A stretch of DNA of 64,000 nucleotides. Source: Erginobacter sp964587835 (lineage in GTDB: Bacteria > Auribacterota > Erginobacteria > Erginobacterales > Erginobacteraceae). The first letter of the stretch is position 1. Every line of letters begins with the position of its first letter. The stretch covers positions 1 to 64,000 of the forward strand of contig CAZPMN010000001.1 in assembly GCA_964587835.1 (NCBI GenBank). The letters are read 5' to 3'. Below are positions 24,466-33,145 of this stretch, in pieces. The translations under genes and the position numbers were made by a program. Below the pieces are notes generated by a model. That model had not been told where the DNA came from. It did not search any database and was given only the letters and a program-made list of their open reading frames with translations.

Positions 24466-26451
24466 ATGTCCCCGGAGAAGAAAAAATACGGTCTGAAACG
24501 GATCGCCCCCCGGGTCGAGATCGATTACGACAAGGAACTCAACCCCCAGCAGCGGGAGGCGGTGCTCGCCCCCGACGGACCGGCTCTGGTCATCGCCGGG
24601 GCCGGGAGCGGGAAGACCCGGATCGTCACCTATCGGGTCGCCCATCTTTTAGAGCGGGGTATCCGGCCGGAAGAAATCCTGCTTTTGACCTTTACCAAGA
24701 AGGCGGCTGAGGAAATGCTCCGCCGGGTCGGCGATCTCATCCCGGCCGACCTATCCCGGCTCTGGGGAGGGACCTTCCATCACGTCGGCAACCGGGTTCT
24801 GCGGAGGCACGCCGAGCTGCTCGGCTTCCGGCCGAATTACACCATCCTCGACAAGGAGGATTCCCGGGTTCTTTTGGAGGCTTCGGCCCGGGAGATCGGG
24901 ATCGACACCCGGGGCAAACTCTTTCCCGGGGGAAGGGTGCTGACGGAGATCATCGGTTACGGCCGGAACACCGGGATCGAGATCTCCGAGGCGGTGGAAG
25001 TCAAGGCCTCCCACTTCAGCGAGCTCTCCACCCAGATCGAGCGGGTGGCCAAACGCTACCACCAGCGGAAGCGGGACTTGAACTATCTCGACTTCGACGA
25101 TCTCCTCCTCTTCTTCGAGGAACTCCTCTCCCGCCACCCCGAGGTCGCCGATCTTTACCGGGGCCGGTTCAAGCATATCCTGGTCGACGAATACCAGGAT
25201 ACCAACCTCATCCAGGCCCGGATCGTCGACTTGCTCGGCGGAGGGCATGGAAATATAATGGTGGTGGGGGACGATTCCCAGTCGATTTACTCCTTCCGGG
25301 GCGCGCTCTTCCGCAATATCCGCGACTTTCCCCGCCAGTACCCCGGCTGCCGGACCTTCACGGTGGAGACCAACTATCGCTCCACCCCGGAGATCCTCGG
25401 TTTCGCCAACCGGGTGATCCAGCGGGCCGAGGACTCCTTCCGCAAGACCCTCCGCCCGGTGCAGAGACCGGGAGGACTCCCCGCCCTAATCCAGGTGGGC
25501 GACATCTACGAGCAGGCGGACTTTGTCGCCCAGCGGATCACGGAACTGATCGACGAGGGGACCAACCCCTCGGGGATCGCCGTCCTTTATCGTTCGCATT
25601 ACCACTCGATGGAGGTCCAGATGGAGCTGGCCCGGCGAGAGATCCCCTTCACCGTCCGCTCCGGAGTGCGTTTTTTCGAACAGGCCCATATCAAGGACGT
25701 TCTCTCCTACCTCAAGGTGATCGACAATCCCCTCGACGAAATCGCCTGGAAACGGATCCTGGTCCGGCTTCCCCGGATCGGTCCCCGGACGGCGGAGAAG
25801 ATCTGGGCCGCCCTGCTCCGGATTCCCGAACCGTTAACCGGTTTGGGAAAACCACCGGTCTCGGAGATCGTCCCCGCCGGCGCCCGGACGGGGTGGGAGG
25901 ATTTCCGGACCACCATTGAAAAGTTGCGGGAACTCGCTTCCCGGGGGCCCTCCCCGTTGATCGAGGCGGTCCTGGAGAGCGGTTACAATTCCTACCTGAA
26001 GAGCCAGTTCGCCAACTACGAGCGCCGCCGGGAGGATCTTATCCAGCTGGCCCGCTACGCCGCACGCTACGAGGACCTGGAACAGTACCTGGACGAGCTG
26101 GCGATGATCGGCGGACTGGCGGTCGAGGAGGTTGAACCGGGGCTGCCCCGGGAGATGGTAGTGCTCAGTACCGTGCACCAGGCCAAGGGACTGGAGTGGG
26201 ACGCGGTCTTCTTGATCTGGCTGGCGGAAGGGAAGTTTCCCGTCGCCGCCAGTTTCGGCGATGCGGCCGCCCTGGAGGAGGAGAGGCGGCTTTTCTATGT
26301 GGCCGCCACCCGCTGCCGCCGCGAGCTCTATCTGCTCCATCCCCTGAACCAGCGCGGCCATTCCGGCCTGGAGACCCTCCAGAGACCGTCGAGGTTTCTC
26401 ACCGAACTCCCCCCGGACTGCTATGAGCAATGGGAGATATATGATATATAG
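24466..26451 (+). CDS. UvrD/PcrA-type superfamily 1 DNA helicase
   Basis: 661 residues with all helicase motifs in order: AGAGSGKT, TFTKKAAEEM, VDEYQDTN, VVGDDSQSIYSFRGA, ETNYRS, TVHQAKGLEWDAVF and VAATRCRREL. It unwinds DNA 3' to 5' in repair and replication restart. The protein is somewhat shorter than E. coli UvrD (720) and closes with WEIYDI. It begins two bases after the permease stop, so it may share the transcript although unrelated in function. Confidence 0.95.
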   Translation: MSPEKKKYGLKRIAPRVEIDYDKELNPQQREAVLAPDGPALVIAGAGSGKTRIVTYRVAHLLERGIRPEEILLLTFTKKAAEEMLRRVGDLIPADLSRLWGGTFHHVGNRVLRRHAELLGFRPNYTILDKEDSRVLLEASAREIGIDTRGKLFPGGRVLTEIIGYGRNTGIEISEAVEVKASHFSELSTQIERVAKRYHQRKRDLNYLDFDDLLLFFEELLSRHPEVADLYRGRFKHILVDEYQDTNLIQARIVDLLGGGHGNIMVVGDDSQSIYSFRGALFRNIRDFPRQYPGCRTFTVETNYRSTPEILGFANRVIQRAEDSFRKTLRPVQRPGGLPALIQVGDIYEQADFVAQRITELIDEGTNPSGIAVLYRSHYHSMEVQMELARREIPFTVRSGVRFFEQAHIKDVLSYLKVIDNPLDEIAWKRILVRLPRIGPRTAEKIWAALLRIPEPLTGLGKPPVSEIVPAGARTGWEDFRTTIEKLRELASRGPSPLIEAVLESGYNSYLKSQFANYERRREDLIQLARYAARYEDLEQYLDELAMIGGLAVEEVEPGLPREMVVLSTVHQAKGLEWDAVFLIWLAEGKFPVAASFGDAAALEEERRLFYVAATRCRRELYLLHPLNQRGHSGLETLQRPSRFLTELPPDCYEQWEIYDI

Positions 26452-26538
26452 TCAGGCGGGATCCTGAGGAAACCAGATGAGCCCCCCGGCTCTCGTATCC
26501 CGGGGGGGACGGCCGACCGTTAAACCGAGGGCAAGAGA

Positions 26539-27693
26539 GTGACAACCAGATCCAGAAAAATATTGATCTTCTCCGGCCTCGGACTGCTGGGTCTGCTGGC
26601 CTGGATCGGGTTCAATACCAGCCATATCTGGCGGGATTATCTCTTCGGTCCGCCGGTTCGCTTCCGGGAGAATCGGGAGATCACGGTCGCCCTCTATCCG
26701 GGGGGTGCTCCGGTGGCGGCGGTTCTGACCAACGACGATTTCTCCGCGGCTACCCCTTTGGAGCTGGTCGAGCGCCTCCGTCGGGTTTTGCAGCAGATGG
26801 AGGTTCAGGGGACCTTCTTCGTCATCCCCGACCATCTCGGCCAGTACCCCTTGACCGCCGGGAGTCCGGCGGTGGAGATGCTGGAAAAACTCCAGCGGGA
26901 CGGCCACGAAATCGCCCAGCACGGCTGCTACCACTACAGTGAGAAGAACCGGGGACATTCGGTCAAAATGGGAGCGGAGATGGCCTTTCTCTCCGAAGAA
27001 GAGCAGTACCGGGTTATCTCCCGGGGCCGCCAAATTCTGACCGACCTCGGATTTCCTCCCCGGGGGCACCGCAGTCCTTGCTTCTCCGGCAACCGGCGGA
27101 CCTTCCGGGTCCTTGATCGCCTCGGCTTTCTCTACGGATCGGACCTCGATCTCCCCCCGACCACCATGAAGACCATTCTATTTCCCTCCCTGAAACGGCG
27201 ATTGATGTATCCCTCCCATCCGGAGGGCTTAAGCCTGCTCGAGATTAACTCCCAGACCGATCCCACCGTCAGGGAGAAGAAGGCGGTCAGGGTATTCCGC
27301 CGGTACCGGAAGGGGGAAGGGGTTTTCGCCTTTCTCACCCACCTGCCCGGGATCGCTGAACCGAAGAACCTGCAGCGCCTGGAGCGATTCATCCTGATGC
27401 TTAAGGATGAGGGGGCCTGGTTCTGCACGATGGCGGAACTGAGCGAATGGTGGACGGCCCGTGAGGCGGTCGTCTTCCGGACCGAGCGGGAAGGGGATAC
27501 CCTGGTAATCCACTGTGAAAACCTGACCCCCTACGCTCTCGATGGTCTTCAGATCACCGTCAAGGATCCCGGGTCCCGGCGCTACCGGCTGGTCCCCCGC
27601 CCAGCCGGGGAGACCCGGGAAGGAGAGATCCCCGCTTCCCGGGTGATCTCGGTGACGATACCGGCTCTCACCAGTTATCAACAGTCGGAATAG
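26539..27693 (+). CDS. Membrane-anchored polysaccharide deacetylase-like protein
   Basis: 384 residues from GTG 26539. An N-terminal membrane segment (~8-25) precedes a NodB-like domain: the paired acids in TNDDF, then VQGTFFVIP, GHEIAQHGCYHY for the metal histidines, and RGHRSPC. About 70 C-terminal residues look beta-rich (LTPYALDGLQITVKDPG). Family members remove acetyl groups from cell-surface sugars. The substrate cannot be told. It precedes, and may be unrelated to, the sigma factor gene. Confidence 0.75.
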   Translation: MTTRSRKILIFSGLGLLGLLAWIGFNTSHIWRDYLFGPPVRFRENREITVALYPGGAPVAAVLTNDDFSAATPLELVERLRRVLQQMEVQGTFFVIPDHLGQYPLTAGSPAVEMLEKLQRDGHEIAQHGCYHYSEKNRGHSVKMGAEMAFLSEEEQYRVISRGRQILTDLGFPPRGHRSPCFSGNRRTFRVLDRLGFLYGSDLDLPPTTMKTILFPSLKRRLMYPSHPEGLSLLEINSQTDPTVREKKAVRVFRRYRKGEGVFAFLTHLPGIAEPKNLQRLERFILMLKDEGAWFCTMAELSEWWTAREAVVFRTEREGDTLVIHCENLTPYALDGLQITVKDPGSRRYRLVPRPAGETREGEIPASRVISVTIPALTSYQQSE

Positions 27694-27723
27694 AATTCGT
27701 CCGCCGGACCGCCGGCTGATGGG

Positions 27724-28278
27724 ATGGATTTAGTCGACTTCAGGGAGGTCTACGAACGTTACGGCCCGCTGGCCTGGTCGATGATCGCCCGGGTGGGGGT
27801 TCCGGAGCGGGACCGGGAAGATGTGTTTATGGAGTCGTGGGAAGCGGTGTACTCCTCTCGGGAGGCCTTCTCCGGCCGTTCGAGTCTTGCCACCTGGATC
27901 GGTAAAATCGTCCGCAACAAGGCGGTCGACCGGGTCCGGAAGAATGTTTCCCGGCCTCTGGCCGACACCGATCTCCTCCGTCGCGTCGAAGCGGCCCCGG
28001 GCAAGGCGGATCCCGGGCCGGGGCGCTCGGCGGTCCGCCAGGAGGCGAGGGAACTGCTGGATAAATTTCTCCGGGGTCTGCCGGCGGGGAGGAGATTGAT
28101 CGTCGAACGGTGGCTGGAGGGTATGAGTTACCGGGAGATTTCCGTTGAGGTCGCCGCCGTCCGCGGTCGAAAGGCGGATACCAACTATGTGGGCAAGGAA
28201 CTATATCTGGCCAAGTCCCGGCTGGCGGGGATGCTGGCCGCGGCGGGGATAAATTCGCTGGAAGATATCTGGGAATAA
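27724..28278 (+). CDS. ECF-type RNA polymerase sigma factor
   Basis: 184 residues. A region-2-like part (VYERYGPLAWSMIAR, DREDVFMESWEAVY, LATWIGKIVRNKAVDRVRK) is followed by a linker and a region-4-like part (LPAGRRLIVERWLEGMSYREISVEV). The region-4 helix-turn-helix has an insertion around RGRKADTNYVGK that is longer than usual. A gene encoding a zinc-finger protein with an anti-sigma pattern follows after 59 bases, so the two probably form a regulatory pair. No recognisable autoregulated promoter was found by eye. Confidence 0.85.
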   Translation: MDLVDFREVYERYGPLAWSMIARVGVPERDREDVFMESWEAVYSSREAFSGRSSLATWIGKIVRNKAVDRVRKNVSRPLADTDLLRRVEAAPGKADPGPGRSAVRQEARELLDKFLRGLPAGRRLIVERWLEGMSYREISVEVAAVRGRKADTNYVGKELYLAKSRLAGMLAAAGINSLEDIWE

Positions 28279-28337
28279 ATCCGGTCCCGGATCCGACTGT
28301 CAGGTAGGAGCAGGGTCGGAAATATGGGGATGCTCTT

Positions 28338-28982
28338 ATGCAGGATCACCCTTCACGAGATATAATCAGCCGCTACCTGGACGGGGAACTCGATCCCGGC
28401 TTTGTTTCCCGGCTCGAGGCCCACCTCGAGTCCTGCCCCCGCTGCCGGAAGGCAGCCCAGGAACTGGAGCGGGCGGGGGATTTTATTCGCCTGGTATCCG
28501 CCGCGAATTCTTCCCCCCCCGCCCGCCTTGACCGGATGATCAGGGAGAAGTTCGTTCTTCCGATGCCGGAAGTCTTTCTCGGAGTAATTAAATTCAACCT
28601 CTCCCGGTCAAATCGGGTTTCCGGGCCAGGATCCGGTCCGGCCCCGGCCATTGCCGCCGAACCGCCGGCCGATTATGTTGCCGGTTCGCCCCCCGCCGCT
28701 CCCCGCCGCTTCCGCCGGACCTTCTCCGCCGAGGGGATCACGGCGGCGGTCGAGATATCTCGCCAGGAGGATGGTTCCGCCGCCTGCCGTATTACTATCC
28801 GCGACCGGTCGGGAAGACCGATCGACGGGGTGGAGATCCGGCTGGAGCAGGCCGCCCGCCCGCCTAAGACTGATCTTACCGGCGGGGAAGGCGGGGTCTT
28901 CATCACCCATCTCCGCCCCGGTCGCTACTCCCTGCGGATCGGGTCCGGCCCGACCTACGGCCTGACCCTCGTCCTTAGCTGA
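28338..28982 (+). CDS. Zinc-finger anti-sigma-like protein with C-terminal beta domain, no membrane segment
   Basis: 214 residues. The first ~45 carry the ZAS-type motif YLDGELDPG...HLESCPRC (HxxxCxxC), as in anti-sigma factors. The middle is proline/alanine-rich. The last ~80 residues (ITIRDRSGRPIDGVEIRLEQA, then TDLTGGEGGVFITHLRPGRY) look like a carboxypeptidase-regulatory/Ig-like beta sandwich. I see no transmembrane helix between the two, unlike most anti-sigma factors, so it may sense a cytosolic signal or bind through the beta domain. Confidence 0.75.
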   Translation: MQDHPSRDIISRYLDGELDPGFVSRLEAHLESCPRCRKAAQELERAGDFIRLVSAANSSPPARLDRMIREKFVLPMPEVFLGVIKFNLSRSNRVSGPGSGPAPAIAAEPPADYVAGSPPAAPRRFRRTFSAEGITAAVEISRQEDGSAACRITIRDRSGRPIDGVEIRLEQAARPPKTDLTGGEGGVFITHLRPGRYSLRIGSGPTYGLTLVLS

Positions 28983-29011
28983 ATTCCGTCAACCGAAAAA
29001 GAGAGGGGCAA

Positions 29012-29071
29012 ATGGATTCGGATAAGCTCAGACCACAGGCCGTCGTTAGCCGGGAGAGGCTTTTGAGATAA
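29012..29071 (+). CDS. Possible 19-residue leader peptide before the RibD-like gene
   Basis: ATG 29012 follows GAGAGGGG and opens a frame that ends with TAA 29069-29071, exactly at the ATG of the next gene. Composition is charged (MDSDKLRPQ...). It could be a translated leader that couples to the downstream gene, or chance. Evidence is only the good ribosome-binding site and the tight junction. Confidence 0.25.
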   Translation: MDSDKLRPQAVVSRERLLR

Positions 29072-29746
29072 ATGAAGAAGGCCAAAGTCATCATCCACAG
29101 TTCAGTCAGCCTCGACGGCTCCCTGCTTGGCTTCGAGGTGGATATGCACACCCACTACGGGATCGTCGCCAGCTACCAGGCCGAGGTCCACCTGGTCGGC
29201 TCCAACACCGCTCGGGAGGGCCTGAAGATGTTCTGTCCCGAGATCCCCCCGGAGGAAGACGGGGACTTCACCAGGCCCGAGCGGGACCGGAAGCTGCCGC
29301 TCTGGGTGATCCCGGATACCCGCGGGCAGATGCTGGGCCTGCTTCACGTCCTGCGGAGGTTCGAGCTGATCCGGGACATCCTGGTCATCATCTCGAGCGA
29401 TACCTCGCCGGAATATGTGGATTACCTGCGGGAGCGCGATTACGGCTTCCGCGTGGTCGACCGGCCGGTCGATTACGGTGAGATTATTGAATTTTTGGCG
29501 GCGGAGCATAAGGCGAAGAAGATCCTCACCGACACCGGGAAGATCCTCAACTGCATCCTGCTCAACCGCGGCCTGGTTGACGAGGTCAGCCTGCTGGTCC
29601 ATCCGCTTATCGTCGGGGGAAAGCAGTACCCTCTCCTGGGAGAAGTGGCCGAGAACATATCCTTGAGCCTGGTCAAGAACGAAGCGATGGGCCCAGACAA
29701 GGTCTGGCTGGTTTACCGGGTGGTCAATACTCAGAGCGACAGATAG
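29072..29746 (+). CDS. RibD C-terminal / dihydrofolate reductase-like reductase
   Basis: 224 residues with the RibD_C pattern: HSSVSLDGSLLGF at the NADPH-binding start, LILGSNT-like HLVGSNTAREG, KILTDTGKILNCILLNRGLVDEVSLLVHPLIVGG. Relatives reduce the ribosyl-aminopyrimidine of riboflavin synthesis or pterins. Here there is no deaminase domain and no rib operon, so the substrate is open. It is followed by a gene remnant and may be part of an eroding accessory region. Confidence 0.8.
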   Translation: MKKAKVIIHSSVSLDGSLLGFEVDMHTHYGIVASYQAEVHLVGSNTAREGLKMFCPEIPPEEDGDFTRPERDRKLPLWVIPDTRGQMLGLLHVLRRFELIRDILVIISSDTSPEYVDYLRERDYGFRVVDRPVDYGEIIEFLAAEHKAKKILTDTGKILNCILLNRGLVDEVSLLVHPLIVGGKQYPLLGEVAENISLSLVKNEAMGPDKVWLVYRVVNTQSDR

Positions 29747-29804
29747 GGGAACTTGTCATAAATAGGAGAGCCTGAGCTTGCCGGGCTGAAAGGGAAAGGA
29801 GACG

Positions 29805-30084
29805 ATGGTAGTGACCGAGCGGAAACCGAGACAGTATTTTATGGAACATCCCCAGATGGACTTCGAGGTCCAGGTCATCCTGGGCGGCTGCCATTACGGC
29901 GCGGCCGACGCCGGGGAAGTTCTGGCCCGGGCAGTCCCGGGAGGTCTACTAAGCCCTGAGCTGCCCGAGGACGATCGCCCCCTTCACGGCCGCCGAGGGG
30001 GCCAACTGGCACTGCCAGCCCAAGGCCCGTGGGCTTTACGACCAGCGGATGTTCGACTGGCTGGACTCCGTGATGCCGGCCTGA
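29805..30084 (+). pseudogene. Remnant of an alpha/beta-hydrolase (internal deletion plus frameshift)
   Basis: The frame from 29805 encodes DFEVQVILGGCHYGAADAGEVLA, resembling the N-terminus of 2,6-dihydropseudooxynicotine-hydrolase-like alpha/beta hydrolases. After about 45 residues the similarity moves to the +1 frame, where 29974-30084 reads IAPFTAAEGANWHCQPK and then QRMFDWLDSVMPA before TGA. That is what the C-terminus of the same family looks like. The nucleophile-bearing middle (~250 residues) is gone. A good GGAAAGGAG precedes ATG 29805, so a short product may still be made. Confidence 0.6.
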
Positions 30085-30162
30085 CCGGAACCCGGCCGCA
30101 ACTAACCCCGGCCGGGAGGCCGGTCTAGGGGACTCTGTCAAGATCAACGCTTTCCCGGCTCG

Positions 30163-31217
30163 ATGAGGAAAAACGCAGCAGTCGCGGCCGCGATTCTGGC
30201 GGCCCTGATCTGGCTGATCCCCCTCCCGGTCGAGACGGCCTGGCCGCTCTTCAACTTCCTTGCGATCTACCTCTCCGCCTTCATCCTCTTCCGTCTCCTC
30301 GAGGGGGAGAGCGGTTCTCCGAAGGCGGCCGGGCTGGGGGTCTTCTTCTTTCTCTTCTCCTGGGTCAACGTCCGGTTCGCCTTCTTCTATCCCTTCCAGA
30401 TCGACTCCGCCTATTTCCTGTTCCTGGTTTTGGCGTTTTGGTCACTCCTTGGAGAAGGGACGGGCTCTTCCTCTTGTCCCTCTGCCTGGCGGCCCTGACC
30501 CGGGAATATTTTCTCGCCCTGATCCCGGCCTATTATCTCTGCCGCCGGGAACGTCCGGGAGCGGTCGATCTTCCGGCCCTCCGCCGCACCGTCCTGATCT
30601 CCCTCCTCCCCCTGGTTCTGTTTATCCTTCCCCGGCTGTTGATCGCTCCCGCCAACCGGGATTTCAATTATCTCGCCCACGGCGGGGAGTTTCTCCGGCT
30701 CACCGTTATTCACTGGAGGCGGACCCTCTACTCTTTCGCCAATATTTACGGGGCATCTCTCTTTATCATCTTCCTCCATCCGCGGACCGTCTTTCGTTAC
30801 CTGAGGAACCGGTCCGGGGTCGCGGTATATATCCCGCTCTGGTTCCTCTTCCTGGTCATCGGGGGGGCCGATCTCGACCGGATCAACTTCATCGGTTTCC
30901 CGGTGGTGGCGCTGCTGACCGCGGCGGCGGTCGCCTCCCGCCCCGATCTCTACCGGAACAAGTTCCTGTTCTCCTACCTCGCCGCCGCCCATCTCCTGCT
31001 GATGCGGAACTTCACCCGGATCGGCCCGGAACCGGACAACTGGCGGCGGCTCTGGTGGAGTTCGATCAGTTTTATGCCCGAGGAGGTCTTTCGGTCCTAC
31101 CGCCTGCTGTTTATAGCCCTGCTGGCCGGATTTCTCCTCCTGGCCCTTCTGGTCTCCTTCCTCCAGCGCCGCCGGGGCCGTATTTCAACCTTGCCCGACC
31201 GGTCCCCCGTGCTATAA
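30163..31217 (+). pseudogene. Polytopic membrane protein gene interrupted by a frameshift
   Basis: Two open frames join naturally. The first (30163 to about 30460) encodes three hydrophobic segments ending SAYFLFLVLAFWSL. The second, in another frame to 31217, continues GLFLLSLCLAALTREYFLALIPAYYL and several more segments. The shift lies near 30450-30470. The hydrophobic repeat and the TREYF segment resemble GT-C-like glycosyltransferase/membrane proteins, but I do not recognise a family. A single-base sequencing error would restore a ~350-residue protein. Confidence 0.65.
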
Positions 31218-31218
31218 T
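31191..31218 (+). promoter_or_regulatory. Probable sigma-70 promoter of the aldolase gene
   Basis: TTGCCC (31191-31196), a 16-bp spacer and a perfect TATAAT (31213-31218) lie 100 bases before the aldolase ATG. The -10 straddles the end of the upstream membrane-protein frame. Confidence 0.6.
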
Positions 31219-31317
31219 GACCGAAAAGTCGGACAGTTCCGATTGGTCCGGCTCATCAGACTCCCCCGTGCCGGTCCCGTGTTGCCGGCTCAACCAGATC
31301 AAGAAAGGAGAAAAACA

Positions 31318-32268
31318 ATGATCGTGTCAACCAAGGAGCTCTTCGAGCACGCCTATGGCAACTACGCCCTGGGCGCCTACAACATCAACAACGCCGAGCA
31401 GATCATGGGGCTCTTCCAGGGGAATCTGGACAGCTCGGCCCCCTTCATCATCCAGATTTCCAAGGGAGCCCGCTCCTACACCGACAAGCGGCTGCTGGAG
31501 GCGATGATTCGGGCGGCCGACGAGATCTTCCCCACCGCCATCTACGCCGTCCACCTCGATCACGGTGACGAGCAGGCCTGTATGGACTGCATCGAGAGCG
31601 GTTTCTACAGCTCGGTGATGATCGACGCCAGTTCGAAGGAGTTCGAGGAGAACATCGCCATCACCAGGCGGGTGGTGGAGGCGGCCCACGCCCGGGGGAT
31701 TGCCGTGGAGGCCGAATTGGGTACCCTGGGCGGGGTCGAGGAGCACGTCTCGGTCTCCGAGGAGAACGCCAACCTCACCGATCCGAAGGAAGCCGAGGAA
31801 TTCGTCAAGCAGACCGGCTGCGATAGTCTGGCCTGCGCCTTCGGGACCAGCCACGGGGCTTACAAGTTCTCCGGTTCCCAGGGGCTCCATTTCGAGATCA
31901 TCAGGGGAATCCAGGAACGCCTTGCCGGGTTCCCGATCGTGATGCACGGCTCCAGCTCCGTTCCCCAGGACGAGGTGAAACGGATCAACGCCGCCGGGGG
32001 AGAGCTGAAAGGAGCCAAGGGGGTGGACGAGGATCAGATCAGCCAGGCGGCGAAGATGGGGGTGACCAAGGTCAACATCGACACCGACGGCCGCCTGGTC
32101 TGGTGCCGGGTCCACCGGGAGTACTTCCGGGATCATCCCGAGGTCTTTGACCTCCGCAAGCCGGGCGAGGTTTTTATGGGAGAATATGCCAAGTACATCG
32201 CTCACAAGAACGAGGTCCTGGGCAGCGCCGGGCAGCTGGAGGAAGTGCGGAAGATCCTGAAGAAGTAG
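31318..32268 (+). CDS. fba: Class II fructose-bisphosphate aldolase (or class II aldolase relative)
   Basis: 316 residues from ATG 31318 with AAAGGAG upstream. Zinc and substrate residues appear in AVHLDHGDE, FGTSHGAYKF, MHGSSSVP and KVNIDTDGR. The enzyme interconverts fructose-1,6-bisphosphate and triose phosphates. A tagatose-bisphosphate or other specificity cannot be excluded by eye. It has its own promoter and terminator, so it is a single-gene unit, and it pairs functionally with the phosphofructokinase at 35667-36983. Confidence 0.92.
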   Translation: MIVSTKELFEHAYGNYALGAYNINNAEQIMGLFQGNLDSSAPFIIQISKGARSYTDKRLLEAMIRAADEIFPTAIYAVHLDHGDEQACMDCIESGFYSSVMIDASSKEFEENIAITRRVVEAAHARGIAVEAELGTLGGVEEHVSVSEENANLTDPKEAEEFVKQTGCDSLACAFGTSHGAYKFSGSQGLHFEIIRGIQERLAGFPIVMHGSSSVPQDEVKRINAAGGELKGAKGVDEDQISQAAKMGVTKVNIDTDGRLVWCRVHREYFRDHPEVFDLRKPGEVFMGEYAKYIAHKNEVLGSAGQLEEVRKILKK

Positions 32269-32289
32269 CCGAACCGGCGGAGGACAAGA

Positions 32290-32325
32290 AAGCCCGGCGG
32301 TCCGTGCAGGCGGCGCCGGGCTTTT
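32290..32325 (+). terminator. Rho-independent terminator of the aldolase gene
   Basis: AAGCCCGGCG (32290-32299) pairs with CGCCGGGCTT (32314-32323), a perfect 10-bp GC-rich stem followed by TTTT, 22 bases after the stop codon. Confidence 0.85.
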
Positions 32326-32389
32326 GGTTCCACCAGGCTCGACCGGGGTTGATATATCGGGGAGCAAAGAGTCTCACTGGGATCTGGAG

Positions 32390-33115
32390 ATGAGAAATAT
32401 TCAAGCCGTTCGGGCCGCCGTTTTTCTGGCGTTGATGATCCTCCTGGGGTCCTGTGCCGACCGGCCCGCCGCCCGGCCGGAGGAAGATTGGACCGCGGCC
32501 CGGAAGCGGATGGTCGACCTGATTAAACGGCGGGGCATCAGGGACGAAGCGCTGCTCAAGGCGATGATGACCGTCCCCCGCCATCTCTTCATCCCCGAAG
32601 GCTACCGGGATACCTGCGACCCTTACGGTGATCATCCCTGCCCGATCGGGTACGGACAGACGATCTCCCAGCCCTACATCGTGGCCTATATGACCGAGCG
32701 GATGGGGGTCAGGCCGGGGGAGAAGATCCTGGAGATCGGGACCGGTTCCGGTTACCAGGCCGCGATCCTGGCCGCCCTGGGGGCCGAAGTTTATTCGATC
32801 GAGATCGTTCCCGAGCTGGCCGCCCACGCCCGTCAGGTCCTGACCGCGCAAGGTTTTGACAATGTCCGGGTGCTGGCCGGAGACGGTTACCGCGGGTGGC
32901 CGGGGGATATCCTCTTTGACGCCGTGATCGTCACCGCCGCCCCGAATGAGATACCCGAGAGGCTGGTTGAACAGCTAAAGGACGGAGGGCGGATGATCCT
33001 CCCCCTCGGGGACCGGTTTCAGCGTCTGGTGATCTGCCGCCAGCGGGGGAAGAAGGTCGAGGTCGAGGAGGACCTTCCGGTTCGCTTTGTTCCCATGGTT
33101 CACGGCCGGGAATAA
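32390..33115 (+). CDS. pcm: Protein-L-isoaspartate O-methyltransferase, exported lipoprotein form
   Basis: 241 residues from ATG 32390. The N-terminus has a signal and lipobox (LLGSC, cysteine near residue 24). The remainder is a complete PCM: PRHLFIPEGY, GYGQTISQPYIVAYM, the SAM loop ILEIGTGSGYQAAIL and VTAAPNEIPE. PCM methylates damaged aspartyl residues to start their repair. An exported copy would act on envelope proteins, although SAM supply outside the cytosol is a puzzle. The gene follows the aldolase terminator and precedes a STAS gene. Confidence 0.88.
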   Translation: MRNIQAVRAAVFLALMILLGSCADRPAARPEEDWTAARKRMVDLIKRRGIRDEALLKAMMTVPRHLFIPEGYRDTCDPYGDHPCPIGYGQTISQPYIVAYMTERMGVRPGEKILEIGTGSGYQAAILAALGAEVYSIEIVPELAAHARQVLTAQGFDNVRVLAGDGYRGWPGDILFDAVIVTAAPNEIPERLVEQLKDGGRMILPLGDRFQRLVICRQRGKKVEVEEDLPVRFVPMVHGRE

Positions 33116-33145
33116 CCCATCCCCTTATCCGCAGGAGGGAGTCCG

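Noticed and set aside
30260..31321. Plus-strand frame of about 353 codons overlapping the frameshifted membrane protein
   Set aside because: The translation is Ser/Pro/Arg-rich without hydrophobic segments. The other two frames give consistent transmembrane sequence.
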